A stretch of 31,679 nucleotides of DNA from SURF-24 sp964537965 (GTDB taxonomy: Bacteria; Bacteroidota; Ignavibacteria; Ignavibacteriales; SURF-24), in assembly GCA_964537965.1 (NCBI GenBank), contig CAZIDB010000019.1, positions 1-31,679 of the forward strand. The letters run 5' to 3'. Every line of letters begins with the position of its first letter. Positions within the stretch are counted from its first letter, which is position 1. The notes beneath the pieces were generated by a model. It did not search any database. It worked only from the letters and a program-made list of their open reading frames with translations, and was not told where the DNA came from. Below, one piece after another: positions 7,992 to 16,873 of the stretch. The position numbers were made by a program, and so were the translations under genes.

Positions 7992-9872
7992 ATGAAAAAA
8001 TATGATATCGTTGTTGTGGGTGGTGGTCATGCTGGAATTGAAGCCGCATGCATAGCGGCAAATATGGGCGCCTCGGTAGTCCTAATAACTTTGGACAAAG
8101 CAGCTCTGGGAAGAATGTCCTGCAATCCATCCATTGGCGGAAGCGCAAAAGGACACTTAGTTCATGAAGTTGATGCCCTTGGGGGAATGATGGGTTTACT
8201 CGCAGATAAAACCGGAATTCAATTCCGCACATTAAACAAATCTAAAGGTCCTGCCGTATGGGCACATAGATGCCAGGCAGATAGAAGCTTATATTCTGAA
8301 CAGGCACTTAAAGATATCTCAGAAATTAATAATCTGGATATTATAGAAGACTCTTTGTTTGATGTGATAGTTGAAGATAACAAAATTGTTGGAGCAGTTA
8401 CAAATGAAGGAATTGAACTTGCCTGTTCTGCTCTAATACTTTGTTCCGGTACTTTTATGAATGGATTGATGCATACAGGATTAAAATCCACTATTGGTGG
8501 CAGATTCGGAGAAAAAGCAGCTACTGGTTTAACCGAACAATTCACAAAGATTGGATTTGTTTCCGGAAGACTTAAAACAGGTACTCCACCAAGATTACTA
8601 AAACAGTCAATCAATTTTGATATTCTTGAAGAACAACCCGGGGATGAAACTCCTGAACCATTCTCTTTACGTACTGATGTTTCGCTATTTCCATATTTAC
8701 TGCAGGTAAGTTGTCATTTAACATATACACACCTTGGGACACACGAAATTTTACGAAAGGGATTTGCCGAGTCTCCCTTATTCGGTGGAATTATTCAGGG
8801 GGTTGGACCAAGATATTGTCCATCCATCGAAGACAAAATTGTACGCTTCAAAGACAAAGTAAAGCATCAACTTTTTCTTGAACCTGAAGGTTTGGATAGT
8901 GATCTTATTTATCTTAACGGTTTTTCATCTTCACTTCCAACTGAAATCCAGATTGAAGCCGTTCATTCTATTAAAGGATTGGAGGAAGCGGAAATAGTTC
9001 GACCAGCGTATGCAGTTGAGTATGATTATTTCCCGCCTTACCAAATAGATAATACTTTAGAAACCAAATTAGTTAAAGGACTGTACTTTGCCGGACAAAT
9101 AAATGGAACCTCCGGATATGAAGAGGCAGCAGCTCAGGGAATTATGGCTGGAATAAATGCTGTATTAAAAATTCAGAAAAGAAAAGAATTTGTTCTTAAA
9201 AGAAGCGAAGCTTATATAGGCGTTTTAATTGATGACCTTGTAACCAAATCTACTGAAGAACCTTACCGTATGTTCACCTCAAGAGCAGAACATAGATTGC
9301 TGCTAAGACAAGATAACGCCGACAGAAGATTGCTTGAATATGGTTATAACTTCGGGTTAATCTCTAAAGAAATGTTTAGTGAGCTCAGTAAAAAAGAAAC
9401 ACTAATCAGAAAAAATATTGATCTGTTCCAGACAAAAAAACTTAGCACTACACAAGCAAACGAGTTCCTCGAAGTATATCAATCAACCAGGTTAGACAAC
9501 CCGGAAACAATCTCAAAACTTTGCAAACGACCAGAAGTTTCACTGGAAAAACTTTTAGAATTATTAGATCCAAATAAAAAAGAATCAATCATTGAGGAGT
9601 TAATCTCCAACAAAAAAGCATTAGAGCAGGTTGAAATAGAATTGAAATACGAGGGCTATATAAAACGCCAACAGGATTTGGTTGACAAACTTGAAAGATA
9701 TGAAGACATAGAAATTCCATTAAATTTTAATTATCTAAATTTGAGGCCGCTCTCGACCGAATCAAGAGAAAAGCTAAACAAAATCAAACCTCGTTCAATA
9801 GGGCAGGCAACCAGAATTTCCGGAGTAACACCTTCAGATATTTCCATTTTATTAGTATATTTGAAGCGCTAA
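7992..9872 (+). CDS. mnmG: MnmG (GidA), tRNA uridine-34 5-carboxymethylaminomethyl modification enzyme
   Basis: The protein has 626 residues, the normal length. The N-terminal FAD-binding motif is VVGGGHAGIEAA at 8-19. The family signatures CNPSIGGSAKGH near residue 44 and GTPPRL near residue 197 are present, as is the late segment QINGTSGYEEAAAQG that closes the FAD site. The C-terminal helical part (TSRAEHRLLLRQDNAD onward) binds MnmE and tRNA. It acts as a heterotetramer with MnmE, whose gene lies immediately upstream, and rsmG follows after 10 nt. This is the classic gidA-gidB order. Confidence 0.98.
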   Translation: MKKYDIVVVGGGHAGIEAACIAANMGASVVLITLDKAALGRMSCNPSIGGSAKGHLVHEVDALGGMMGLLADKTGIQFRTLNKSKGPAVWAHRCQADRSLYSEQALKDISEINNLDIIEDSLFDVIVEDNKIVGAVTNEGIELACSALILCSGTFMNGLMHTGLKSTIGGRFGEKAATGLTEQFTKIGFVSGRLKTGTPPRLLKQSINFDILEEQPGDETPEPFSLRTDVSLFPYLLQVSCHLTYTHLGTHEILRKGFAESPLFGGIIQGVGPRYCPSIEDKIVRFKDKVKHQLFLEPEGLDSDLIYLNGFSSSLPTEIQIEAVHSIKGLEEAEIVRPAYAVEYDYFPPYQIDNTLETKLVKGLYFAGQINGTSGYEEAAAQGIMAGINAVLKIQKRKEFVLKRSEAYIGVLIDDLVTKSTEEPYRMFTSRAEHRLLLRQDNADRRLLEYGYNFGLISKEMFSELSKKETLIRKNIDLFQTKKLSTTQANEFLEVYQSTRLDNPETISKLCKRPEVSLEKLLELLDPNKKESIIEELISNKKALEQVEIELKYEGYIKRQQDLVDKLERYEDIEIPLNFNYLNLRPLSTESREKLNKIKPRSIGQATRISGVTPSDISILLVYLKR

Positions 9873-9882
9873 TTCAAAACAA

Positions 9883-10575
9883 TTGGGAAAGGATTTGGAC
9901 CAACAGGAGCAGTATCTACGCCAATTAAAAACTTTTTTTTGGGAAAACGGACACAATCCTGAAGACTATCAGCTTGAACGATTAGCAATTTTTGCTACAC
10001 TGATCACTAAAAAGAATCAATCCGTTAATTTAATTTCCAGAAAAGATATTGCTCACTTAGTTGAAAATCATATTTTTATTTCTGCTTATCTTGCCGAATT
10101 CCTACCGGACAAAGTAACCTCATTCCTGGATATTGGAACAGGCGGAGGATTTCCCGGAATACCACTGGCAATAGTAAGACCTTTACTCAAAGGCGTGCTG
10201 GTTGATTCAATTAAGAAAAAGATTGATGCGGTGGATGATTTCATAAATAAACTAAAGCTTAGTAATGTTGTTGCAGAAAATAGTCGTGTTGAAAATCCTG
10301 AATTTATTGAGAAATATTCTAATCAATTTGATTTAATAGTAAGCCGAGCAACCGTGCCCTTGATTTTACTGATAAGTTATTCCTTACCCCTCATAAAGGA
10401 AAAAGCTTTCCTTGTTTCTATTAAGGGCGGAGATTTGAATGATGAAATTAAAAAAGCAGAATTGAAATATAAGCCTCATATTAAAAAACTGACTGTGTTT
10501 GAATTGTCTTATAAACCGACTAACATCAGAAACGAAAAAGAGAAAAAACTAATTTTACTGGAATTGAACAAATGA
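9883..10575 (+). CDS. rsmG: RsmG (GidB), 16S rRNA m7G527 methyltransferase
   Basis: The protein has 230 residues and a Rossmann methyltransferase fold. The SAM-binding motif DIGTGGGFPGIPLAI begins near residue 83, and the family segments SVNLIS and DLIVSRA are present. It methylates N7 of G527 in 16S rRNA. The start is a TTG. The one at 9883 gives the longest frame; a second TTG at 9895 lies only 2-3 nt after GGGAAAGGA, too close for a normal ribosome binding site, so 9883 is kept with some doubt. The last bases overlap the murQ start (ATGA), so the two are translationally coupled. Confidence 0.95.
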   Translation: MGKDLDQQEQYLRQLKTFFWENGHNPEDYQLERLAIFATLITKKNQSVNLISRKDIAHLVENHIFISAYLAEFLPDKVTSFLDIGTGGGFPGIPLAIVRPLLKGVLVDSIKKKIDAVDDFINKLKLSNVVAENSRVENPEFIEKYSNQFDLIVSRATVPLILLISYSLPLIKEKAFLVSIKGGDLNDEIKKAELKYKPHIKKLTVFELSYKPTNIRNEKEKKLILLELNK

Positions 10576-11507
10576 GTTCATCTGAATCAAAAAAAATATT
10601 TGATGAAATTGCATCCTTAACAACGGAACAACGTAATCCTAACTCGATGGATATTGATGCAAAATCAACTGAAGATATTCTTAAGATAATTAATAACGAA
10701 GATAAAACTATTCCTTTAGCTGTAGAAAAAGAACTGCCCTACATTACAAAAGCAGTTGACCTGATTGTTAAAGCTCTGAAATCAGGTGGAAGACTACTTT
10801 ACTTTGGTGCGGGTACAAGCGGCAGACTTGGTGTTGTTGATGCATCCGAATGCCCCCCGACATTCGGTACACCATTCGGAATGATTGAAGGATTTATTGC
10901 CGGCGGTAAAGAAGCAATGTTCCGCGCACAGGAAGGTGCAGAAGACCATGAAGAAAACGGTGCAGCCGATGTAGTAAAAGCAAAAGTAAATTCCAAAGAT
11001 GTTGTTTGCGGAATTGCGGCAAGCAGAAGAACTCCGTATGTTGTTGGCGCGGTTAAAAAAGCGAAAGAACTTGGAGCTACAACTTTATACATAACGTGTA
11101 ATCCGAGAAAAGATTTTAATATTAAAGAAGTTGATGTTGCCATGTGTCCGTACGTTGGACCAGAAGTAGTTATGGGATCAACAAGAATGAAAAGCGGAAC
11201 AGCACAGAAACTTGTGTTAAATATGCTCACAACAACAGCTATGATACGAATGGGAAAAGTTTACGAAAATATGATGATCGATCTTCAGATGACAAATAAA
11301 AAACTGGTTGAAAGATCTAAAAAAATTGTAATGACTATAACAGGTGTGTCTTACGAAGAAGCTGCTGATGTACTTAAAAAAGCAGGCGGACATGTAAAAA
11401 CTGCTTTGGTCATGATTAAAGCAAAAGTTGATGCGGACGAAGCAAGGGAGCGCTTAATTAATGCTGATGGCTTTGTACGTAAAGCTATTGAAGGTAAATT
11501 TAATTAG
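10572..11507 (+). CDS. murQ: MurQ, N-acetylmuramic acid 6-phosphate etherase
   Basis: The protein has 311 residues. It opens with the family N-terminus TEQRNPNSMDID and carries the SIS-domain sugar-phosphate site GAGTSGRLGVVDASECPPT near residue 77, followed by the catalytic-region segments GGKEAMFRAQEGAEDHEENG and MGSTRMKSGTAQKLVLNML. It cleaves the lactyl ether of MurNAc-6-phosphate to give GlcNAc-6-phosphate and D-lactate in cell-wall recycling. It overlaps rsmG by 4 nt and ends in a strong terminator. No MurNAc PTS transporter lies next to it, so the substrate probably comes from another importer or kinase (inference). Confidence 0.97.
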   Translation: MSSSESKKIFDEIASLTTEQRNPNSMDIDAKSTEDILKIINNEDKTIPLAVEKELPYITKAVDLIVKALKSGGRLLYFGAGTSGRLGVVDASECPPTFGTPFGMIEGFIAGGKEAMFRAQEGAEDHEENGAADVVKAKVNSKDVVCGIAASRRTPYVVGAVKKAKELGATTLYITCNPRKDFNIKEVDVAMCPYVGPEVVMGSTRMKSGTAQKLVLNMLTTTAMIRMGKVYENMMIDLQMTNKKLVERSKKIVMTITGVSYEEAADVLKKAGGHVKTALVMIKAKVDADEARERLINADGFVRKAIEGKFN

Positions 11508-11533
11508 AAATTATTTATAAGAATTTTTCTGCG

Positions 11534-11562
11534 GGCGAATCATTAGATTCGCCTGTTTTTTT
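11534..11562 (+). terminator. Rho-independent terminator after murQ
   Basis: A perfect 8-bp stem GGCGAATC / GATTCGCC with the loop ATTA, followed by TGTTTTTTT. It ends the mnmE-mnmG-rsmG-murQ transcript. The next gene starts only 15 nt after it. Confidence 0.9.
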
Positions 11563-11576
11563 ATAGAGGATAAAAT

Positions 11577-12580
11577 TTGAAAAAGGGTGATCTGCTTGAA
11601 CTGGATATTTCTTCTTATGCGTTTGAAGGAAAAGGTATAGCCAAAATTAATAAAGATGAAAAACAAAACTTCGTCATCTTTGTCCATCATTCATATCCGG
11701 GGGATAAAGTTGTTGCCAAGCTGACTAAAGTAAAAAATTCTTATGCAGAAGCCGTCGTTGATAAACTTCTTATTCCTTCCNNNNNNNNNNNNNNNNNNNN
11801 NNNNNNNNNNNNNNNNNNNNNNNNNNNNNNNNNNNNNNNNNNNNNNNNNNNNNNNNNNNNNNNNNNNNNNNNNNNNNNNNTGATGAACTGGTAAAAGAAT
11901 ATTCTGCTGCGCTCATAAAATTAGTTCCGGAGATTACAACCATCGTTAATAATATTAATCTTAAGAAGGCTGCCATTGCCGTTGGCGATTATGAAAAAAT
12001 TTTTCTTGGCAGCGGAACCATCTTTGATTCGATAGGGAAGTATCGTTTCAGAATAAGTGCTAACTCTTTCTTTCAAACAAACACACTGCAGGCAGAAAAA
12101 CTTTACGAGACCGCTTTGAATTTTGCTGATCTAAACAAAGATAAAATAGTTTATGATCTCTATTCCGGAGCTGGTACAATCTCCATTTTTATATCGGATC
12201 ATTGTAAAGAAGTTTTTGCATTTGAAACAGTTGAGTCCGCAATAAGAGATGCCGGAGAAAATAACAAGCTCAATAATATAGAGAACGTTCATTACATAAC
12301 TGCCGACCTTAATAAATCTTTTCTTGAAAAAACATTATCTCTTCCAAAACCGGATGTTGTAATTCTTGATCCGCCAAGAAGCGGTATGAATCCAGTTACT
12401 GTTAAAGATGTTGCTTCGCTCTCCTCAAAGAAAATTGTTTACGTTAGCTGTAATCCAACTACACAAGTTCGCGACATTAAATTATTTGCCGAAGAAGGAT
12501 ACTCGTTTATCAAAGTTAAACCGGTTGATATGTTTCCTCATACATATCATATTGAAAATATAGCTTTGCTGATCAAATAG
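11577..12580 (+). CDS. rlmD: RlmD/RumA-type 23S rRNA (uracil-5-)-methyltransferase, interrupted by gap
   Basis: Two pieces of one gene flank scaffold gap 2. The N-terminal piece (68 residues from the TTG at 11577, ribosome binding site AGAGGA) is a TRAM RNA-binding domain (SYAFEGKGIAKI, PGDKVVAKLTKV). The second piece, codons from 11882 to the stop at 12580, contains FRISANSFFQTN, the SAM motif DLYSGAGTISIF, DPPRSGM, and the catalytic-cysteine motif YVSCNPTTQVRD. The pieces are in different frames, which follows from the arbitrary gap length. Together they hold about 300 residues against roughly 430-460 in the family, so about 130-150 residues, including the Fe-S cysteine region, are missing. 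The RlmD subtype is likely, but TrmA/RlmC-like alternatives cannot be excluded without that region. Confidence 0.85.
11781..11880. other. Scaffold gap 2 (100 N) inside the methyltransferase gene
   Basis: Exactly 100 N. Reading frames on the two sides do not match at this length. The true gap should be 2 modulo 3 and probably several hundred bases. Confidence 0.95.
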
Positions 12581-12616
12581 AATTTCTCCGGACATTAAAG
12601 GAACTCTACTCCTTTC

Positions 12617-12647
12617 TTGGGACTTTGTGAGATTTTCTTTACCTTTG
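12617..12647 (+). promoter_or_regulatory. Bacteroidota-type promoter of the HTH-EIIA/Ehr operon
   Basis: TTG at 12617-12619, 20 nt spacer, then TACCTTTG at 12640-12647. This fits the Bacteroidota sigma-A pattern TTG-N~20-TAnnTTTG exactly. Transcription would start near 12653-12655, leaving a very short leader before the ATG at 12662. The same TTG could be misread as an upstream start codon; its role as a -33 element argues against that. Confidence 0.6.
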
Positions 12648-12661
12648 AAATAAAAAAATCT

Positions 12662-13336
12662 ATGGACTTAAAAATAAAAGACGTTGTTGAGCTGCTTCAG
12701 GTAACGGAGAAAACTGTTTACCGGTGGATTAAGGAAAAGAAAATTCCCTGTTACAGAATTAACCACCAGTACCGCTTCAACAGATCAGAAATAAATGAGT
12801 GGATTCTTAGCAACAAGATTGAGCTTTCCGGTTCACTTATTAATCTTGGCTTTAACAATTCAAGTCTGCTTACCTTAATTGAACGCGGAGGGATCATTTC
12901 CGGAATTCCCGGCAAAGACGTAAAAGAAATTTTAACGAACGCAATTGATAAAGTTTTAACTCCAACCGGTTTGTCTAAAGAAGAAATATTGCAGGCATTA
13001 TTAAGCCGCGAAGAATTAATGCCCACTGCAATTGGAAGAGGGATCGCTATACCGCATCCACGCACACCAATTGTAACAAATCCGAACAGTGCAAGCGTTT
13101 CAATTTGTTACCTTGCGGAACCAACAAACTTTAATGCCCTGGATGCTCAGCCGGTGCATACTCTTTTTATTCTGCTTACTGCAAGTCCCAGAATGCATCT
13201 TGATGTACTTTCCAAAATCTCTCATCTTTGCCAGAGTGATTTTTTTCTTACAATGATGAGAGAACGTTCATCACTTGAAAGCATATTAGAATTTGTACGC
13301 GTTAAAGAAAAAGAATGGCAAAAAAAGGATAACTAA
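12662..13336 (+). CDS. HTH (excisionase/MerR-like) - PTS EIIA (PtsN-type) fusion regulator
   Basis: The protein has 224 residues from the ATG at 12662. Residues about 4-48 form an HTH_17/excisionase-type DNA-binding domain (VVELLQVTEKTVYRWIKEKKIPCYRI). Residues about 70-220 form a fructose/nitrogen-type EIIA domain with the phosphorylatable histidine H132 in AIGRGIAIPHPR. No EIIB or EIIC is present, so it is not a sugar transporter. By domain logic it is a transcription factor or signalling protein whose state depends on phosphorylation by HPr/NPr. It ends 3 nt before the HyfB-like gene and shares its promoter, so it very likely regulates, or is co-regulated with, the Ehr complex. A longer version starting at the TTG at 12617 is rejected because that TTG is the -33 box. 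Confidence 0.88.
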   Translation: MDLKIKDVVELLQVTEKTVYRWIKEKKIPCYRINHQYRFNRSEINEWILSNKIELSGSLINLGFNNSSLLTLIERGGIISGIPGKDVKEILTNAIDKVLTPTGLSKEEILQALLSREELMPTAIGRGIAIPHPRTPIVTNPNSASVSICYLAEPTNFNALDAQPVHTLFILLTASPRMHLDVLSKISHLCQSDFFLTMMRERSSLESILEFVRVKEKEWQKKDN

Positions 13337-13339
13337 CAG

Positions 13340-15322
13340 ATGAGCATTTTTCTTATAGGTATAATTCTTCTCTTTGCCGGTGGAATTGCTTCATCCTTTT
13401 TTAATGAAAACGCAAAAGGAAAAGTATTTCTGTTCTTTGCTGCATTAAGCCAGATTTTTTTGCTGCCGGAAATTTTTAACGTGCTCTTCAGTGGTAATCA
13501 ATTAGAATCATCTTTAACATTTTCCGAACCAATTGGAATTTCATTACTTCGCTTAGATCCGCTTGCAGCATTGTTTGCCCTGATTATTTCACTCGGCTCT
13601 TTGCTTGCATCAATTTATTCCATCGGTTATATGAAAATGTATTACGGTGAAAGATATTCGCTTTCATCTTATTATTTTTTCCTTGGATTGATGACCGCCG
13701 CAATGATGTTTGTTGTAATTGTTCAGAATGCAATCCTGTTCCTGATTGCCTGGGAAATAATGTCAATTGCTTCTTTCTTCCTTGTAAGTTTTGAAAATAA
13801 AAGAGAAGATGTTCGTAAAGCAGGAATTTATTATTTAACAGCTATGCAGATTGGCGCTGCCTTTTTGATTGCTGCATTTAGCTGGGCTTCAGGCTCTACC
13901 GGTTCGCTGGATTTTAATTCTTTCACTTCTGTCCTTAACCTGTCAAGTGAAATTTCAACTTTGCTTTTTATTCTTTTCTTTGTTGGCTTCGGAACCAAGG
14001 CGGGATTTATCCCAATGCATACATGGCTGCCAAAAGCTCATCCTGCAGCACCAACGGGAGTTTCTGCTTTAATGTCCGGAGTAATGATTAAAACCGGAAT
14101 TTACGGTATACTAAGAATTTTACTATTAAGCGGAACACCAAGTTTCTCGCTTGCTTATATAGTTTTTACAGTTGGATTATTAACCGGAATTATCGGAATC
14201 ATTAATGCAATTTCACAAAAGGATATTAAAAAATTGCTGGCGTATTCAAGCATAGAAAATATCGGTATCATCGGGATGGGTATTGGATTAGGAATGCTAG
14301 GACTAGCTTACAACAATTCTCTTTTGGCCGCTCTTGGTTTCTTCGGTGGAATGCTTCACACAATTAATCATTTTACTTTTAAAAGCACTTTGTTCTATGG
14401 CGCAGGAGTAGTTTATTCACAAACGCACACCAGAAATATTGATAAGCTCGGCGGCCTGGTAAAACATCTGCCTAAAACTTCAGTTATGTTTCTTATTGCT
14501 TCACTTGCAATAAGCGGATTGCCAATTCTTAACGGATTCATCAGCGAGTTTGCAATCTATCTTGGTATGGCAAAAAGTTTTTCCGTTAAAGAACTACCTT
14601 TAACAATCTTTGCCTTATTGGGAATTGCAGGACTTGCTTTAATAGGAACCATGGCTCTTCTTAGTTTTACTAAACTTTTCGGTATCGCTTTCCTCGGTTC
14701 ATCACGCTCAGAATTTCATAATAAACCAGACGAAAGAGAAAAGACGTTATTGCTGCCAATGATCATTCTGATTGTAGTTATGTTTGCTATCGGTCTTTCT
14801 CCTTGGCTAGGAATAATTCTTTTAAAGAATGTGGTAAAACAATTTCTGCCTGTTAATTCTTTTTCACAAATTGAATCTTTGATCCCTCTGTTCAATTCAA
14901 TTTCAATCGGTGCAGGAATTTTCCTCGTCTTTATTGTTATTCTCTTTGCATTAAGAACTTATCTTTTAAAAAACAGAAAAGTTGAAACCTTCAAAACATG
15001 GGATTGCGGTTACCAGGCGGAAAGCAGCCGCATTCAATATACAAGCAGCTCTTACGTTCAGCCCTTTTTAAATTTAGTGGCAGAACTCGTTCCACAGAAA
15101 ATTAAAGTTGAAAAGGAAAAAGTTCTCTTTCCCAAAAGTGCATCACTGGAAAGCCATACACAGGATTTTTCCGAGAGATTTATTATTCATCCTTCGCTTA
15201 ATTACTTAAACAGGTTCATGAACATGTTCTCCTGGATTCAAAGCGGACGAATGCAGCAATATATTATTTACGGTTTGCTCTTTCTTATATTTTTACTCAT
15301 CTGGATTTTCGGAGCTAAATGA
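13340..15322 (+). CDS. hyfB: HyfB-like antiporter-type membrane subunit of a group 4 hydrogenase-related (Ehr) complex
   Basis: The protein has 660 residues, nearly all transmembrane (about 15-16 helices). It belongs to the NuoL/MrpA-like proton-translocating family. The conserved glutamate is in LIAWEIMSIASFFLV, and the channel lysine region is KAGFIPMHTWLPKAHPAAP followed by SGVMIKTGIYG. The C-terminus has the HyfB/HycC mark WDCGYQ followed by QYTSSSYVQP. In group 4 hydrogenases and Ehr complexes this subunit couples electron transfer to ion pumping. It is the first structural gene; the next starts inside its stop (ATGA overlap). Confidence 0.93.
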   Translation: MSIFLIGIILLFAGGIASSFFNENAKGKVFLFFAALSQIFLLPEIFNVLFSGNQLESSLTFSEPIGISLLRLDPLAALFALIISLGSLLASIYSIGYMKMYYGERYSLSSYYFFLGLMTAAMMFVVIVQNAILFLIAWEIMSIASFFLVSFENKREDVRKAGIYYLTAMQIGAAFLIAAFSWASGSTGSLDFNSFTSVLNLSSEISTLLFILFFVGFGTKAGFIPMHTWLPKAHPAAPTGVSALMSGVMIKTGIYGILRILLLSGTPSFSLAYIVFTVGLLTGIIGIINAISQKDIKKLLAYSSIENIGIIGMGIGLGMLGLAYNNSLLAALGFFGGMLHTINHFTFKSTLFYGAGVVYSQTHTRNIDKLGGLVKHLPKTSVMFLIASLAISGLPILNGFISEFAIYLGMAKSFSVKELPLTIFALLGIAGLALIGTMALLSFTKLFGIAFLGSSRSEFHNKPDEREKTLLLPMIILIVVMFAIGLSPWLGIILLKNVVKQFLPVNSFSQIESLIPLFNSISIGAGIFLVFIVILFALRTYLLKNRKVETFKTWDCGYQAESSRIQYTSSSYVQPFLNLVAELVPQKIKVEKEKVLFPKSASLESHTQDFSERFIIHPSLNYLNRFMNMFSWIQSGRMQQYIIYGLLFLIFLLIWIFGAK

Positions 15323-16236
15323 TGAAGATAATTTTTATTGCTCTGTTAATCGTATTGCCGCTTTTCTTTATAGGATTGATAAACAAAGTAAAAGCTATCT
15401 GGGCCGGCAGAAAAGGCGCTTCATTGCTTCAGCCTTATTATGATTTTAGTAAGCTTCTTAAAAAAGGAGAAGTAATCAGCAAGACAACTTCTTTTGCATT
15501 CAGGCTTTCACCATCAATAAATGTTGCCGCGGTTTTTTTTGTTTTATTAATGATTCCTATTCCCGGGCTCGGTTCTGTTCTTCACTTTGAGGGTGATTTT
15601 GTTTTGTTTACCTATTCGTTTGCGCTCGCAAAGTTCTTTACTGTAATTGCAGCTTTGGATACCGGCAGTAGCTTTGAAGGAATGGGGGCAAGCAGGGAAG
15701 TTACATTTACAACAATTGTAGAACCGGCATTTTTTGTAGTGCTTGGTTCGCTTGCTTTGCTAACAAATCAATTCTCGTTCGAATCAATCTTTGCCGCCAT
15801 TAATTTAAGTTTGGTTTACACTCCGCTAATTAAAATTTTACTTGTTGTTTCCATGTTCATTATGCTTTTAGCAGAAGGAAGTCGCGTTCCGGTTGATGAT
15901 CCGAATACTCATCTTGAGCTTACAATGATTCACGAAGTGATGATACTTGATAATTCCGGACCGGACTTAGCATTCATACAATATGCGGCTGCATTAAAGA
16001 TGACAATCATTTCTGTCTTGATTGCAAATCTTTTACTTCCGCCGGAAATAATTCTTCCTGTAGCTCTAACATTATTTGTCGTAATCTTGTTAGTGGTTTT
16101 TATTTCCGTGGGTTTGGTTGAATCCCTGATTGCACGCTCAAGAATTTCCCATGTCCCGCAGTTTTTATTTTTGATGACAGCTCTTTCGCTTACTGCATTC
16201 GCAATTATTGTTTTCTTTTTGTTCGGAGGAATTTAA
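15319..16236 (+). CDS. hyfC: HyfC/HycD-like (NuoH-type) membrane subunit
   Basis: The protein has 305 residues with about 8 membrane helices. It is a member of the NuoH/HycD family that links the soluble redox arm to the ion channels. The diagnostic cytoplasmic loop is present: AEGSRVPVDDPNTHLELTMIHE, the acidic E-channel segment, followed by FIQYAAALKM. An N-terminal segment KVKAIWAGRKGASLLQPYYD is also typical. It overlaps the HyfB gene by 4 nt and the HyfE gene by 1 nt, consistent with a translationally coupled operon. Confidence 0.95.
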   Translation: MMKIIFIALLIVLPLFFIGLINKVKAIWAGRKGASLLQPYYDFSKLLKKGEVISKTTSFAFRLSPSINVAAVFFVLLMIPIPGLGSVLHFEGDFVLFTYSFALAKFFTVIAALDTGSSFEGMGASREVTFTTIVEPAFFVVLGSLALLTNQFSFESIFAAINLSLVYTPLIKILLVVSMFIMLLAEGSRVPVDDPNTHLELTMIHEVMILDNSGPDLAFIQYAAALKMTIISVLIANLLLPPEIILPVALTLFVVILLVVFISVGLVESLIARSRISHVPQFLFLMTALSLTAFAIIVFFLFGGI

Positions 16237-16871
16237 TGACGGATATTCTGATTATACTTTTGGGTACAACGATGCTTTATGTTTTTGCAGTAAGCCGTAT
16301 AGAAGCTTATGTAAAAACATTGTCCGTTCAGGGATTGCTCCTTTTCCTTCTTGTCATTGTCGATATCAGAGAAATCAACTGGCTGAACATTGCCTTCTTA
16401 AGCCTCGAAACTTTAATCATCAAAGCGATAGTAATTCCGTATTTTCTGCTTTCCGTCATCCGCAAGAATGAAATAAGCCGCGAGATTGAACCATACATTT
16501 CACAATTTTATTCTCTGCTAATCGCAAGCGCAATTTTTATATTCGGATTTGTTGCTGCTTTCTGGTCTGTTAAAATCGGGAGCGACATTAAACCTCTTTA
16601 CTTCGGAATTTCTATTGTCATAATAATCTCCAGCCTGTTTCTAATTATCAACAGGAAAAAAATAATAACTCATATTCTTTGTTATATGATGCTTGAGAAT
16701 GGAATTTTCCTTCTTTCGCTTTCGGTTGCCAATGAACTTCCGATGCTTGTAAACATTGGTGTTCTGCTGGATTTGTTTGTTGGTATCTATCTCTTCGCAA
16801 TCTTCTTTAACAAAATAAATGAAATGTACGACGGCGGCCATATTGATGTTTTAACGGAGTTGAAGGATTAA
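16236..16871 (+). CDS. hyfE: HyfE-like (NuoK-containing) small membrane subunit
   Basis: The protein has 211 residues with about 6-7 predicted membrane helices. It resembles HyfE, which carries a NuoK/MrpC-like part. The segment THILCYMMLENGIFLLSLSV with the conserved glutamate near residue 152 matches the NuoK motif around the channel glutamate. The start ATG shares its A with the preceding stop. The gene ends 2 nt before the HyfF gene. Its presence separates Hyf/Ehr-type complexes from the smaller Hyc (FHL-1) type. Confidence 0.9.
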   Translation: MTDILIILLGTTMLYVFAVSRIEAYVKTLSVQGLLLFLLVIVDIREINWLNIAFLSLETLIIKAIVIPYFLLSVIRKNEISREIEPYISQFYSLLIASAIFIFGFVAAFWSVKIGSDIKPLYFGISIVIIISSLFLIINRKKIITHILCYMMLENGIFLLSLSVANELPMLVNIGVLLDLFVGIYLFAIFFNKINEMYDGGHIDVLTELKD

Positions 16872-16873
16872 GC

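Noticed and set aside
12597..12615. Terminator after the methyltransferase gene
   Set aside because: AAAGGA/TCCTTT forms only a 6-bp AT-rich stem without a T-tract and runs into the promoter -33 box.
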